This document shows positions 1 through 7,616 of a stretch of DNA of 32,666 nt, piece after piece. Numbering within the stretch: position 1 is the first letter of the stretch; the number at the start of each line of letters is the position of its first letter. The translations under genes and the position numbers were made by a program. The DNA comes from 79-D21 sp022839995 (lineage in GTDB: Bacteria; Synergistota; Synergistia; Synergistales; 79-D21): NCBI GenBank assembly GCA_022839995.1, contig JALHIN010000021.1:1-32666 (forward strand), read 5' to 3'. Below the pieces are notes generated by a model. It was not told the origin of the DNA and ran no database searches. It saw nothing but the letters and a program-made list of their open reading frames with translations.

Positions 1-1
1 T

Positions 2-127
2 GAAGCGGTGTCGAAGGGGAAGGTCGTGCGGGTGATGGAGCCGTGGAAGGACAAGACGAAGGTTGTCCACGTGGCGGTGCCGAAGACGCTGGTGATGGAT
101 ATCCGGGCCATCAGGGTGGTGAAGTAG
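2..127 (+). CDS. C-terminal end of an unidentified protein (5' truncated by window edge)
   Basis: An open frame enters from the window edge (first full codon at base 2) and stops with TAG at 125-127, giving 41 residues. The visible tail is rich in Val and Lys and ends ...RAIRVVK. I see no motif and cannot assign a family. The stop lies two bases before the ATG of the [2Fe-2S] protein, so the gene is very likely the preceding member of the same operon. By context it could be another subunit or enzyme of the same amine or amino-acid oxidation module, but that is inference only. Confidence 0.55.
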   Translation, partial: EAVSKGKVVRVMEPWKDKTKVVHVAVPKTLVMDIRAIRVVK

Positions 128-129
128 CC

Positions 130-411
130 ATGGAAGACAAGACGAAGGACATCATCGTCTGCCGCTGCGAGGAAGTGACCATGGGCGAAGTTCGGGAGTG
201 GATCGCGAAGGGGTACGACACCTTCGACGAGCTGAAGCGCCTGCTGCGGGTGGGGATGGGCCCCTGCCAGGGGCGCGGCTGCCGGGAGATCATCATGCGG
301 GAGATCTCCAGGGCAAAAGGAATCCCCATGGCCCAGGTGGATCCCGGGACCTTCCGGCCTCCCGTCAAGCCCGTCAAGCTCGGCGTTCTCGCCAAGGGAG
401 GAGACAACTGA
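130..411 (+). CDS. BFD-like [2Fe-2S]-binding protein
   Basis: This 93-residue protein carries the bacterioferritin-associated-ferredoxin type cluster motif: Cys11-x-Cys13 and, 32 residues later, Cys46-x4-Cys51 in the context GPCQGRGC. Such domains bind one [2Fe-2S] cluster. They occur alone or fused to flavoprotein amine or opine oxidases (HcnA, sarcosine or proline dehydrogenase complexes), where they relay electrons. The frame stays open upstream to base 43, but ATG 130 is preferred: it follows a GGTGG-like site and avoids overlapping the previous gene. A Pro- and Lys-rich tail of about 30 residues follows the cluster domain. The stop overlaps the ATG of the next gene by one base (TGATG), which implies translational coupling and a shared complex with the FAD subunit. 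Confidence 0.85.
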   Translation: MEDKTKDIIVCRCEEVTMGEVREWIAKGYDTFDELKRLLRVGMGPCQGRGCREIIMREISRAKGIPMAQVDPGTFRPPVKPVKLGVLAKGGDN

Positions 412-1562
412 TGACCTGGAAGAATACGGCTGAAGCGGTTGTGGTCGGCGGAGGCATCAACGGTGTTTCTGTCGCCTACAACCTGGCGAAGCTCGGCATG
501 AAGGACGTCGTCGTCCTGGAAAAGAATACCGTCTGCTCCGGATCGACGGGACGCTGCGGGGCGGGAATCCGGGCCCAGTGGGGAACGGAGATGAACTGCC
601 GTTTCGGCCTGGCTTGCGTCGAGAAATTCGAGCAGCTTTCCGACGAACTCGGCATGGATGTCGGGTTAAACCAGAGCGGCTATCTCATGGTCGCCTACCA
701 CCAGTCCGAGTTCGAGCAGCTTCAGAAAAACGTTGCTCTCCAAAACTCCCTGGGCTACATGACGAAAATCGTCTCCCACGACGAAGCAAGGGAAATCTGC
801 CCGGGAGTCGCCGTGGATGACGCCATCGGTTTCACCTTCAACCACCGGGACGGACACGCGGACCCGTTCCTGACGACCTTTGCCTACCAGGAAGCGGCCA
901 AGAGGCTGGGTGTGACGTTCCACAAGCATACCGAGGTCACCGGGATCAAGGTCGCTTCCGGTAAGGTCACGGGGGTCGTCACGACCAAGGGAGAAATCGA
1001 TGCACCGATCGTCATCAACGCCGCGGGGCCCTATGCCCAGTTTGTGGCAAAGATGGCCGGCGTAGAAATCCCGAACTACTCGGAGCGGCATGAGATCATC
1101 ATCACCGAACCGGTGGAACCGGGGGTCTGCCCTCCGATGCTCATGAGCTTCTCCGGCAACTACTACCTCCAGCAGCGGCCGCACGGCTCCATTATCGGTG
1201 GATGCAGCCCCGAGGGGCACCCCGCCGACTTCAGCTGCGGCGCGACATGGGATTTCCTTGAACACATGTCGCGGGTTTTCACGAAACTCCTGCCGAGGGC
1301 GAAGGGGATCCGTGTGGTCCGGCAATGGTCGGGCTTGTACAACATGACCCCCGATCGCCAGCCCATCATCTGCGAAGCCGAAAACGTCAAGGGATTCTAC
1401 CTGAGCTGCGGGTATTCGGGCCACGGGTTCATGTTCGGACCCGTTACCGGAGAAGCGCTCGCCCAGCACATCGTTCTCGGCAAATCGGACATCCCCATCG
1501 ATATGCTCCATTACCGCCGTTTCGCCGAAGGCAAGCTGCTGATCGAGCCGGCAGTCGTTTAA
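411..1562 (+). CDS. FAD-dependent oxidoreductase of the DAO family (sarcosine oxidase beta / proline dehydrogenase-like)
   Basis: This 383-residue protein has an N-terminal dinucleotide-binding motif GGGINGV at residues 13-19 and an acidic end of the second strand (VVVLEK). It also has the DAO-type segment SGSTGRCGAGIRAQ near residue 45 and a C-terminal FAD-contact segment GYSGHGFMFGP near residue 335. Length and layout match the beta subunit of heterotetrameric sarcosine oxidase, HcnC and archaeal-type L-proline dehydrogenase. The likely reaction is oxidation of a secondary or primary amine of an amino acid or its derivative, with electrons passed to the [2Fe-2S] partner encoded just upstream. 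The exact substrate cannot be read from the sequence. The start at ATG 411 has a good GGGAGGAG site. The alternative upstream frame overlaps the previous gene completely and is rejected. Confidence 0.85.
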   Translation: MTWKNTAEAVVVGGGINGVSVAYNLAKLGMKDVVVLEKNTVCSGSTGRCGAGIRAQWGTEMNCRFGLACVEKFEQLSDELGMDVGLNQSGYLMVAYHQSEFEQLQKNVALQNSLGYMTKIVSHDEAREICPGVAVDDAIGFTFNHRDGHADPFLTTFAYQEAAKRLGVTFHKHTEVTGIKVASGKVTGVVTTKGEIDAPIVINAAGPYAQFVAKMAGVEIPNYSERHEIIITEPVEPGVCPPMLMSFSGNYYLQQRPHGSIIGGCSPEGHPADFSCGATWDFLEHMSRVFTKLLPRAKGIRVVRQWSGLYNMTPDRQPIICEAENVKGFYLSCGYSGHGFMFGPVTGEALAQHIVLGKSDIPIDMLHYRRFAEGKLLIEPAVV

Positions 1563-1598
1563 GACATACCCGGGAAATTTACTCTGCTCGGGTTCGTT

Positions 1599-1642
1599 GA
1601 GGGGATAGCGTGGGCTATCCCCTCGATTTGTGAACAAATCGA
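1599..1642 (+). other. Two nested hairpins after the flavoprotein gene
   Basis: A perfect 11-base stem (GAGGGGATAGC at 1599-1609, loop GTGG, complement at 1614-1624) is followed by a second perfect 9-base stem (TCGATTTGT at 1623-1631, loop GA, complement at 1634-1642). They share bases 1623-1624, so both cannot form at full length together. No T-run follows, so this is not a classical intrinsic terminator, though it sits where the upstream operon should end. Confidence 0.55.
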
Positions 1643-1706
1643 CTGATGGTTCGACAGAGATGATGCATTGTAAAGCAATATTCACAATAAAGAACTCTAT
1701 TTAGGG

Positions 1707-1735
1707 TTGTTTATCGTTTTGCGGAATGTCATAAT
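1707..1735 (+). promoter_or_regulatory. Candidate sigma70-type promoter for korDABC
   Basis: TTGTTT at 1707-1712 and CATAAT at 1730-1735 are separated by 17 bases, in the AT-richer spacer upstream of korD. The -10 box matches the consensus in five of six positions; the -35 box is weak. Transcription would begin near 1742, about 57 bases before the korD start. Confidence 0.4.
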
Positions 1736-1798
1736 CGGAGGTGCGGGTTCCCACGACGGTGGGGCTCGGATTTGTTTTGCTGGGGGAGGGTGAACCGT

Positions 1799-2008
1799 TT
1801 GGCAAAGAAGTATGATGTCATCATCAACAAGGCCTGGTGCAAGGGCTGCGGTCTGTGCATCGCGATCTGCCCGAAAAAGGTCCTCGAGCTGGACGCGAAA
1901 GCCAAGTGCGAACCCGTCCGAATGGACGACTGCATTGGCTGCCGGCAGTGCGAGAACATCTGCCCGGATCTGGCCGTCACTGTAAAGGAGCGTGTGGAGA
2001 ATGCCTAA
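1799..2008 (+). CDS. korD: 2-oxoacid:ferredoxin oxidoreductase, delta subunit (2[4Fe-4S] ferredoxin)
   Basis: This 69-residue protein consists almost entirely of two [4Fe-4S] motifs, CKGCGLCIAICP and CIGCRQCENICP, each with the CxxCxxCxxxCP pattern. In 2-oxoglutarate or related 2-oxoacid:ferredoxin oxidoreductases this delta subunit carries electrons from the catalytic core to external ferredoxin. The start is taken as TTG 1799, because GGGGGAGGG at 1782-1790 lies at proper distance. TTG 1772 and GTG 1790 in the same frame are too close to or upstream of that site. It is the first gene of a four-gene operon, and its last eight bases overlap korA. Confidence 0.88.
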   Translation: MAKKYDVIINKAWCKGCGLCIAICPKKVLELDAKAKCEPVRMDDCIGCRQCENICPDLAVTVKERVENA

Positions 2009-3137
2009 GAAACTCGCTTTCTGGCAGGGGAACATGGCGGTCGCCATGGGCGGAATCGCAGCAGGCTGCCGCTTTTTTGGCGGCTATCCCATCACTCCGT
2101 CCTCCGAAATTGCCGAAGTGATGGCGGAAGAACTTCCGAAAATCAACGGCCGTTTCATCCAGATGGAGGACGAAATCGGCGGAATCGCCGCGACGATCGG
2201 TGCCTCGATTGCAGGCTACAAGGCCATGACCGCTACGTCCGGCCCCGGCTTCTCGCTCAAGCAGGAAAACCTCGGGCTGGCCTACATGGCCGAGATCCCA
2301 ATCGTGGTGATCGACGTCATGCGCGGAGGCCCCTCAACCGGTTTGCCCACCCGCGTATCCCAGCAGGATGTCATGCAGGCGCGCTGGGGAACTCACGGCG
2401 ACCACGGAACGATCGCTTACGCACCTTCATCCGTGCAGGAGTGTTTTGAGCTGACGATCGACGCTTTCAACATGGCCGAGCGTTTTCGGCAGCCGGTCCT
2501 CGTCATGAGTGACGAGGTCATCGGCCACATGCGCGAGAAAGTCGTCATTCCCGAACCGGGATCCTACCCGATCGTCGACAGGAAAAAACCGAAAGTTTCT
2601 CCTGAAACCTTCGTACCGTATCTCGCCGATGAAGAAGACGACGTCCCCCCGATGGCCTCGTTCGGTGATGGTTACCGTTGGCACGTCACGGGGCTGACCC
2701 ACAACGACTACGGATTCCCCACCAACGAACCGGAAGAGATCGGGAAAAAGCACCTTCGACTCGTCAGGAAAGTCGAGCGCTTCCGTGACGAAATCGTCAG
2801 GTACGATCTCGAACAGACCGAGGACGCGGAGATCCTGGTCGTTTCCTATGGCTGTGTGGCTCGGTCCGCCGTCCGGGCGGTTCGCGAAGCAAGGGCAAAG
2901 GGAATCAAGGTCGGGCACTTCCGCCCGATCACCCTCTGGCCGTTCCCTGACAAGGAACTGGCCCGAGCGGCCGCCCAGGCAAAGAAGGTCATCGTCCCGG
3001 AACTCAACTGCGGACAGATGCTCTCGGAAGTGAAAATTGCCCTGGGGTGCAAGGCGGAGGTCATCCCCAGCAACCTGGTCAACGGAGAGATCCTGCGCCC
3101 GCATGAAATTCTCGCAACGATCGAGGAGGTGGCCTAA
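2001..3137 (+). CDS. korA: 2-oxoacid:ferredoxin oxidoreductase, alpha subunit
   Basis: This 378-residue protein has the pyrimidine-binding domain of the pyruvate:ferredoxin oxidoreductase superfamily. It shows the family motif YPITPSSE at residues 29-36, followed by EDEIGGIAATIGAS and TSGPGFSL segments. The C-terminal third carries the transketolase-C-like domain (FRPITLWPFP). The YPITP motif and the separate KorD are typical of 2-oxoglutarate synthase, but branched-chain 2-oxoacid (VOR-like) specificity cannot be excluded by eye. The reaction is oxidative decarboxylation of a 2-oxoacid to an acyl-CoA with reduced ferredoxin. ATG 2001 is used, with AAAGGAG at 1984-1990; GTG 1992 is the alternative. 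It overlaps korD by eight bases. Confidence 0.9.
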   Translation: MPKKLAFWQGNMAVAMGGIAAGCRFFGGYPITPSSEIAEVMAEELPKINGRFIQMEDEIGGIAATIGASIAGYKAMTATSGPGFSLKQENLGLAYMAEIPIVVIDVMRGGPSTGLPTRVSQQDVMQARWGTHGDHGTIAYAPSSVQECFELTIDAFNMAERFRQPVLVMSDEVIGHMREKVVIPEPGSYPIVDRKKPKVSPETFVPYLADEEDDVPPMASFGDGYRWHVTGLTHNDYGFPTNEPEEIGKKHLRLVRKVERFRDEIVRYDLEQTEDAEILVVSYGCVARSAVRAVREARAKGIKVGHFRPITLWPFPDKELARAAAQAKKVIVPELNCGQMLSEVKIALGCKAEVIPSNLVNGEILRPHEILATIEEVA

Positions 3138-3139
3138 CC

Positions 3140-3955
3140 ATGCCACGCGAAGAAATCAAACCCTGGCTGCGGACGAGATTCTTCCCCCACATCTGGTGCC
3201 CGGGTTGCGGACACGGGATCATCCTGCATGCGATCCTTCGTTCCCTGGTCGACCTCGGCAAGACTCGCGAGGAGACGGTGATCGCTTCGGGGATCGGCTG
3301 CTCCAGCCGCATGCCCGGCTACATCAACGCCAACACCGTCCACACGACACACGGCCGTTCACTCGCTTTCGCAACCGGGATCAAGCTGGCAAGGCCCGAG
3401 CTGACCGTGATTGACGTGATGGGCGACGGCGACTGCACGGCCATCGGCGGCAACCATTTCATCCACGCCTGCCGGCGCAATATCGACATCACGGCAATCG
3501 TCATGAACAACAACATCTACGGAATGACGGGCGGACAGGCCTCGCCCACGACCCCTGTCGGGGCAAGGGCCACCACGGCCCCCTACGGAGCCATCGACAC
3601 TCCCTTCGACATCTGCAGGCTTGCAGAAGGAGCCGGGGCCTCCTATGTCGCACGGGCCACCATCGCCCAGCCTGCCCTTTGCGAGCAATATATCAAGAAG
3701 GCCATCCAGAAAAAGGGCTTCTCGGTCGTGGAAATCATCACCCATTGCCACACCCAGTTCGGGCGCAAGAACAAGCGCCCAAACCCTGTCGACAACCTCA
3801 TCTTCTTCCGCGAGAACTCTGTCCCCAAGGCAAAAGCCAAGGAAATGACGGAAGAGGAAAAGAAAGGCAAAATCATCATTGGAGAGTTTGTCGACCGGGA
3901 GGGCCAGGAATATACCGAGGCCTATCTCAAGCTGATCGAGCGGGTTAGGGGGTAG
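3140..3955 (+). CDS. korB: 2-oxoacid:ferredoxin oxidoreductase, beta subunit (TPP-binding)
   Basis: This 271-residue thiamine diphosphate-binding subunit has the N-terminal WCPGCGHG motif (Cys20, Cys23), with further conserved cysteines near residues 54 and 203. In this family these ligate a proximal [4Fe-4S] cluster. The Mg-TPP motif begins GDGD at residues 95-98 and continues to NNNIYGMTGGQ near residue 123. It pairs with KorA for catalysis. ATG 3140 follows GAGGAGGTGG and sits two bases after the korA stop, so the two subunits are probably made in equal amounts. The length is normal for the family. Confidence 0.92.
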   Translation: MPREEIKPWLRTRFFPHIWCPGCGHGIILHAILRSLVDLGKTREETVIASGIGCSSRMPGYINANTVHTTHGRSLAFATGIKLARPELTVIDVMGDGDCTAIGGNHFIHACRRNIDITAIVMNNNIYGMTGGQASPTTPVGARATTAPYGAIDTPFDICRLAEGAGASYVARATIAQPALCEQYIKKAIQKKGFSVVEIITHCHTQFGRKNKRPNPVDNLIFFRENSVPKAKAKEMTEEEKKGKIIIGEFVDREGQEYTEAYLKLIERVRG

Positions 3956-3960
3956 CCTTC

Positions 3961-4515
3961 ATGAGCGAGCGTTTTGAAATTCGTTTTGCCGGTTCGGGCG
4001 GCCAGGGCGTTATTCTTGCGGCAGTCGTGACCGGAGAAGCCGCCGCCCTGTACGAAAACGTCTATGCTGTCCAGAGCCAGGCCTACGGTCCGGAGGCCCG
4101 CGGCGGCGCATCGAAGTCCGAGGTCGTCGTTTCCAAGGACGTGATCGACTATCCGAAAGCCACTCGTCCTGACCTCCAGGTGATCCTCACCCAGAAGGCC
4201 TGCGAAGAATACGCCCACGACACGAAGAAGGGCGGGACGATCATCCTGGACGATTTCTACGTTTCCGAACTCCCCCAGGTCGATGCGGACATCTACCTGC
4301 TCCCCATCGTGAGAACAGCCAAGGAAAAGCTCGGCAAGGAAATGGTCACCAACATGGTCGCGCTGGGCGCGACAGCAAGGATCCTCGAGCTGGCGAACGT
4401 CATCCAGCCCGATTCGGTCAAAAAAGCGATCCTCGCGAGAGTTCCCAAGGGAACCGAGAAGCTGAACGAACAAGCTTTCGAAGAAGGATACGCGATGATG
4501 AAGGAGAAAAAGTAA
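3961..4515 (+). CDS. korC: 2-oxoacid:ferredoxin oxidoreductase, gamma subunit
   Basis: This 184-residue protein has the gamma-subunit signature FAGSGGQGV at residues 9-17, followed by QSQAYGPEARGGASKSEVV, the conserved segment near the CoA site in this family. It completes the KorDABC set. It starts five bases after korB, and the operon ends here: a strong intrinsic terminator begins 26 bases past the stop. The genes lie tightly together in the order D-A-B-C, as is common in anaerobic bacteria and archaea. Confidence 0.9.
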   Translation: MSERFEIRFAGSGGQGVILAAVVTGEAAALYENVYAVQSQAYGPEARGGASKSEVVVSKDVIDYPKATRPDLQVILTQKACEEYAHDTKKGGTIILDDFYVSELPQVDADIYLLPIVRTAKEKLGKEMVTNMVALGATARILELANVIQPDSVKKAILARVPKGTEKLNEQAFEEGYAMMKEKK

Positions 4516-4541
4516 CTGTCCCCTCGAACAACAGGACTGGC

Positions 4542-4569
4542 GGGGCGGCCTTCACGGGCCGCCCCTTTT
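4542..4569 (+). terminator. Intrinsic terminator of korDABC
   Basis: A perfect 9-base GC-rich stem (GGGGCGGCC at 4542-4550, loop TTCACG, complement at 4557-4565) is followed by TTTT at 4566-4569. It lies between korC and rlmD. Confidence 0.85.
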
Positions 4570-4590
4570 ATCGGGGAAAAAAGGAGAACG

Positions 4591-5973
4591 ATGAAAACCG
4601 TACCTGACAAACTGATCCAGTTGACCATCGAAAAGCTCGATAGCCAGGGAGACGGTATCGCCCGAGACGGGCAAGGAAAAGTCGTCTTCGTTCCTGGAGC
4701 ATTGCCGGCAGAAACCGTCCTGGCGAAAATTACGACGGAAAAGAAGGATTACTGCACATCGCGCCTCGTCCGGGTGCTTTCTCCTCACCCGGAACGGACT
4801 GATCCCGCTTGCCCTCTTCACGGCAAATGCGGCGGTTGCCAACTTCAGCATGCCTCCTATCCTTTCCAGCTCCGCCTGAAACTTCAGATGCTAACCGACG
4901 CCCTTTCGCGGACCGGCAAACAGGTCCCTTTGGAAGGCTTCGAACCAGTCCGGCCGAGCCCGCTCGCCCTGGGGTACCGCAACAAAATCTCCCTTCCCGT
5001 CTCAGGCGAGAAAACCCTGCTGGAAATCGGATACTTCAGGAAAGGCACACACAAGGTCGTCCCGGTGGAGAACTGTCCCGTCGCCATGAAGGGACTGAAC
5101 GTCCTGCTCCCGGAAATCAACCGGGGACTCAGGCAGACGGGATTGTCTCCTTATGACGAGCGGACCGGAAGAGGTTCCCTGCGCCACGTCGTTCTTCGAG
5201 GAGGCCAGGAAACCGGGGAACTTCTCGCGGTACTCGTCGTGCGGGAATTTCCGGAGCCTTCGACCCTAGACAGCCTTACCGCCCTGGCGCGGCGAATCCG
5301 AAGGAGATGCCCGACTCTTTCGGGGTTCGTTCTGAACCTGAACCCTTCCCGCGGAAACGCAATTTTCGGGCCGATCACCCGAAGCCTTTCCGGACGTTCT
5401 TTCTTTTTCGAGCGTTTCGGCAACATGACTTTCAAGTTCGAAGCCACTTCTTTTTCCCAGGTCAACACGATGCAAGCCGTTCACCTTTACGAAACCGCAG
5501 CAGCAGAAGCCTGCCCGAACGGTTCGGAAAACGTCCTTGAGCTGTACGCCGGCGTCGGGACGCTGACATGCTTCATTGCCTCCCGCGCGTCCAGCGTTCT
5601 TGCGGTGGAGGAATGGAAACCCTCCGTCGAATGCCTCCGCGAGAACGCAAGGAGAAACGGTTTCTCCAACGTAAGGGCCGCGGAAGTTCCCGCCGAGCGG
5701 TTCGATTTCAATGCCGGGGAAAGGCCGCCCGACACGATCGTCTTGGATCCGCCGCGCTCCGGTTGCCACCCTGCCGTGCTCGAGGCCGTCTCCTGCCTGC
5801 GTGCGCCCCGCCTTGTCTACGTTTCCTGCAACCCGGCAACCCTGGGGCGCGACGTCCGGCTTCTTCATGAGAGCGCAGGCTACGAACTCCGTAAACTCGT
5901 TCCTTTCGACCTCTTTCCGCAGACCTCACACGTCGAATCGGTTGCCGTTCTGGAAAGACCAATTCGTTCTTGA
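4591..5973 (+). CDS. rlmD: 23S rRNA (uracil-5-)-methyltransferase of the RlmD/TrmA family
   Basis: This 460-residue protein has an N-terminal TRAM domain (about residues 8-60). A [4Fe-4S] site follows at Cys74-x5-Cys80-xx-Cys83 plus Cys162, then a SAM-binding motif LELYAGVGTL near residue 316. The DPPRSGC motif lies near 385 and the catalytic YVSCNPATLGRD segment near 410, whose Cys is the nucleophile in the family. It methylates C5 of a uridine in rRNA; the family also includes tRNA enzymes and RlmCD, so the exact target uridine is uncertain. ATG 4591 has an AAAGGAG site. The stop codon TGA at 5971-5973 lies inside the -35 box of the downstream tRNA promoter. Confidence 0.88.
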   Translation: MKTVPDKLIQLTIEKLDSQGDGIARDGQGKVVFVPGALPAETVLAKITTEKKDYCTSRLVRVLSPHPERTDPACPLHGKCGGCQLQHASYPFQLRLKLQMLTDALSRTGKQVPLEGFEPVRPSPLALGYRNKISLPVSGEKTLLEIGYFRKGTHKVVPVENCPVAMKGLNVLLPEINRGLRQTGLSPYDERTGRGSLRHVVLRGGQETGELLAVLVVREFPEPSTLDSLTALARRIRRRCPTLSGFVLNLNPSRGNAIFGPITRSLSGRSFFFERFGNMTFKFEATSFSQVNTMQAVHLYETAAAEACPNGSENVLELYAGVGTLTCFIASRASSVLAVEEWKPSVECLRENARRNGFSNVRAAEVPAERFDFNAGERPPDTIVLDPPRSGCHPAVLEAVSCLRAPRLVYVSCNPATLGRDVRLLHESAGYELRKLVPFDLFPQTSHVESVAVLERPIRS

Positions 5974-6000
5974 CAGGCTCTCGCTCCAAAACGCTATAAT
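5970..6000 (+). promoter_or_regulatory. Promoter of tRNA-Gln
   Basis: A perfect TTGACA (5970-5975) and a perfect TATAAT (5995-6000) are 19 bases apart, two more than the optimum. The tRNA begins 15 bases after the -10 box, leaving a short 5' leader. The -35 box overlaps the rlmD stop codon. Confidence 0.75.
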
Positions 6001-6014
6001 GTTCAGGCTCGAAC

Positions 6015-6088
6015 TGGGGTGTAGCCAAGCGGCAAGGCAGCGGACTTTGGATCCGCCATCGCTGGTTCAAATCCAGCCACCCCAGCCA
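6015..6088 (+). tRNA. tRNA-Gln (anticodon TTG), CCA encoded
   Basis: A full cloverleaf can be folded by eye. The acceptor stem is TGGGGTG (6015-6021) with CACCCCA (6078-6084), discriminator G6085, then encoded CCA 6086-6088. The anticodon stem is GCGGA/TCCGC around the loop CTTTGGA, with anticodon TTG at 6047-6049. The T arm is GCTGG/CCAGC around TTCAAAT. The D arm GCCAAGCGGCAAGGC resembles that of bacterial tRNA-Gln. It reads CAA and, by wobble, CAG. Confidence 0.96.
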
Positions 6089-6099
6089 TCGCATTTCTG

Positions 6100-6125
6100 G
6101 GGGGAAGGCTTCCTTCCTCCTTTTT
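6100..6125 (+). terminator. Intrinsic terminator after tRNA-Gln
   Basis: A 9-base stem with one G-T wobble (GGGGGAAGG at 6100-6108, loop CTT, CCTTCCTCC at 6112-6120) is followed by five Ts and then a second T-run. It ends the tRNA transcript 12 bases after CCA. Confidence 0.75.
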
Positions 6126-6136
6126 GATTTTTCCAC

Positions 6137-6165
6137 TTGAATTGCGGGTGGTCATGCCGGATGAT
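6137..6165 (+). promoter_or_regulatory. glmU: Weak candidate promoter for the glmU operon
   Basis: TTGAAT at 6137-6142 and GATGAT at 6160-6165 are 17 bases apart, between the tRNA terminator and glmU. The -35 box matches consensus in four positions and the -10 box in four of six. A promoter is needed here because a terminator precedes it, but the assignment is tentative. Confidence 0.3.
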
Positions 6166-6200
6166 TTTGACCGACCCGAACCAAAGGAGGAAAGCGCCCC

Positions 6201-7616
6201 ATGTTCCATTCGGACGGAACCGGCGCACTTGTCCTTGCGGCCGGAAAAGGCACGCGAATGAAAAGCCAGGTTCCCAAAGTGCTTCACCAGATCCTCGAGG
6301 AACCCCTTCTCCGTTACCCCTTGGAGGCGCTGGCCGAAGCGGGGATCACCAAAACCGCTGTCGTCGTAGGACACGGGGCAGACGAGGTGACGCGTTACCT
6401 GCAGTCGGAGTGGCCGGAGGCCGTCCCTGTTTTGCAGGCGGAACAAAAAGGCACGGGACACGCGGTCCAGGCGGCCGGAAAATGGTGGAAGGCCCTTGAA
6501 ACCCTGGTCGTCCTGCCGGGAGATGCCCCGCTGCTTACCCGCGAAGCCCTCGAGGCACTTTTGAGAAAACACGCTGGTGTCGGTGAGGCCGCGACCCTGT
6601 TGACCTTCAGGGCGGAAAACCCCACCGGGTACGGCCGGGTCATCCGGACCGACGGTTGCTGCCGGATCGTCGAAGAGAAGGACGCCTCTCCCGAAGAACT
6701 CGCGGTGAACGAGGTCAACAGCGGCATCTATGTGTTCAGCACCAAGGCCCTTTCCGGGGTCATCGACCGGCTGGAAAACCGCAACGCCCAGGGGGAATAC
6801 TATCTCCCCGACGTCCTTCCGCTCCTGGCGGAATCGGGCCAACGCGTACAGGCACTTCTTTGGGAAAGTGGCGAAGATCTCTTCGGCATCAACGATCCCC
6901 TGCAGCTCGCGGAAGCCAACAGGGTAATGCGAGACCGCATCCTGATGCGCCACCTCCGCAACGGGATCCGGATCATGGATCCACAAACGACTTGGATCGG
7001 CCCCGGTGTGCTCCTGGAGCCCGATGTCCGAATCGAGGCAGACGTCCAGATCTGGGGGAAAACCGAGATCCGAAGCGGTGCGGTGGTCGGAAGCCATTCG
7101 ATCCTCCGCAACGCGGTTGTCCGGGAAAACGCCCACCTCGTGGCATTCTGCTGCATCACGGACAGCGAAATCGGCCCGAAAGCCAAGGTCGGGCCTTTTG
7201 CCTGCCTTCGGGACAACAGCTGCCTAGAAAGCAGCGCCTTCGCTGGGAAATTCGTGGAAGTGAAGAATTCCCGCATCGGGGAAAACAGCAAGGTCCCGCA
7301 CCTTTCCTACATCGGTGACGCGAAGATCGGAAAGCGCAGCAACATCGGTGCCGGGACGATCACCTGCAACTACGACGGTTCCCGGAAGAATCCGACCTGC
7401 ATCGGAGACGATTGCTTCGTCGGAAGCGACACGATGCTGGTTGCGCCCGTCGTCCTGCACGACGAATGCTTCACCGCGGCGGGGTCGACAATCACGGAGG
7501 ATGTCCCGAGCGGCGCCTTGGCCGTGGGCCGGGCCAGGCAAAGGAATATCGAGGGCTGGGCGCGCAGAAGGAAAACGGTTTCGCGGAAGGAGGAAGAAGG
7601 ATGGTCACGCAATTGA
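6201..7616 (+). CDS. glmU: Bifunctional UDP-GlcNAc pyrophosphorylase / glucosamine-1-phosphate N-acetyltransferase
   Basis: This 471-residue cytoplasmic enzyme makes UDP-GlcNAc for peptidoglycan and lipopolysaccharide. The N-terminal uridyltransferase half shows LVLAAGKGTRMKS near residues 10-22 and PKVLH just after. The C-terminal half is a left-handed beta-helix of hexapeptide repeats, with the acetyltransferase segments VKNSRIGENSKVPHLSYIGD and GAGTITCNYDG. The length is slightly above the usual 455-460 residues because of a basic tail. ATG 6201 follows AAAGGAGG. It leads a run glmU-prs-rplY-pth-mfd-mazG, the order known from Bacillus. Its last 16 bases overlap prs. Confidence 0.95.
   Translation: MFHSDGTGALVLAAGKGTRMKSQVPKVLHQILEEPLLRYPLEALAEAGITKTAVVVGHGADEVTRYLQSEWPEAVPVLQAEQKGTGHAVQAAGKWWKALETLVVLPGDAPLLTREALEALLRKHAGVGEAATLLTFRAENPTGYGRVIRTDGCCRIVEEKDASPEELAVNEVNSGIYVFSTKALSGVIDRLENRNAQGEYYLPDVLPLLAESGQRVQALLWESGEDLFGINDPLQLAEANRVMRDRILMRHLRNGIRIMDPQTTWIGPGVLLEPDVRIEADVQIWGKTEIRSGAVVGSHSILRNAVVRENAHLVAFCCITDSEIGPKAKVGPFACLRDNSCLESSAFAGKFVEVKNSRIGENSKVPHLSYIGDAKIGKRSNIGAGTITCNYDGSRKNPTCIGDDCFVGSDTMLVAPVVLHDECFTAAGSTITEDVPSGALAVGRARQRNIEGWARRRKTVSRKEEEGWSRN

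Noticed and set aside
6003..7136. A 377-codon - strand frame opposite tRNA-Gln and glmU
   Set aside because: It covers the tRNA gene and the glmU active-site region, with no family features.
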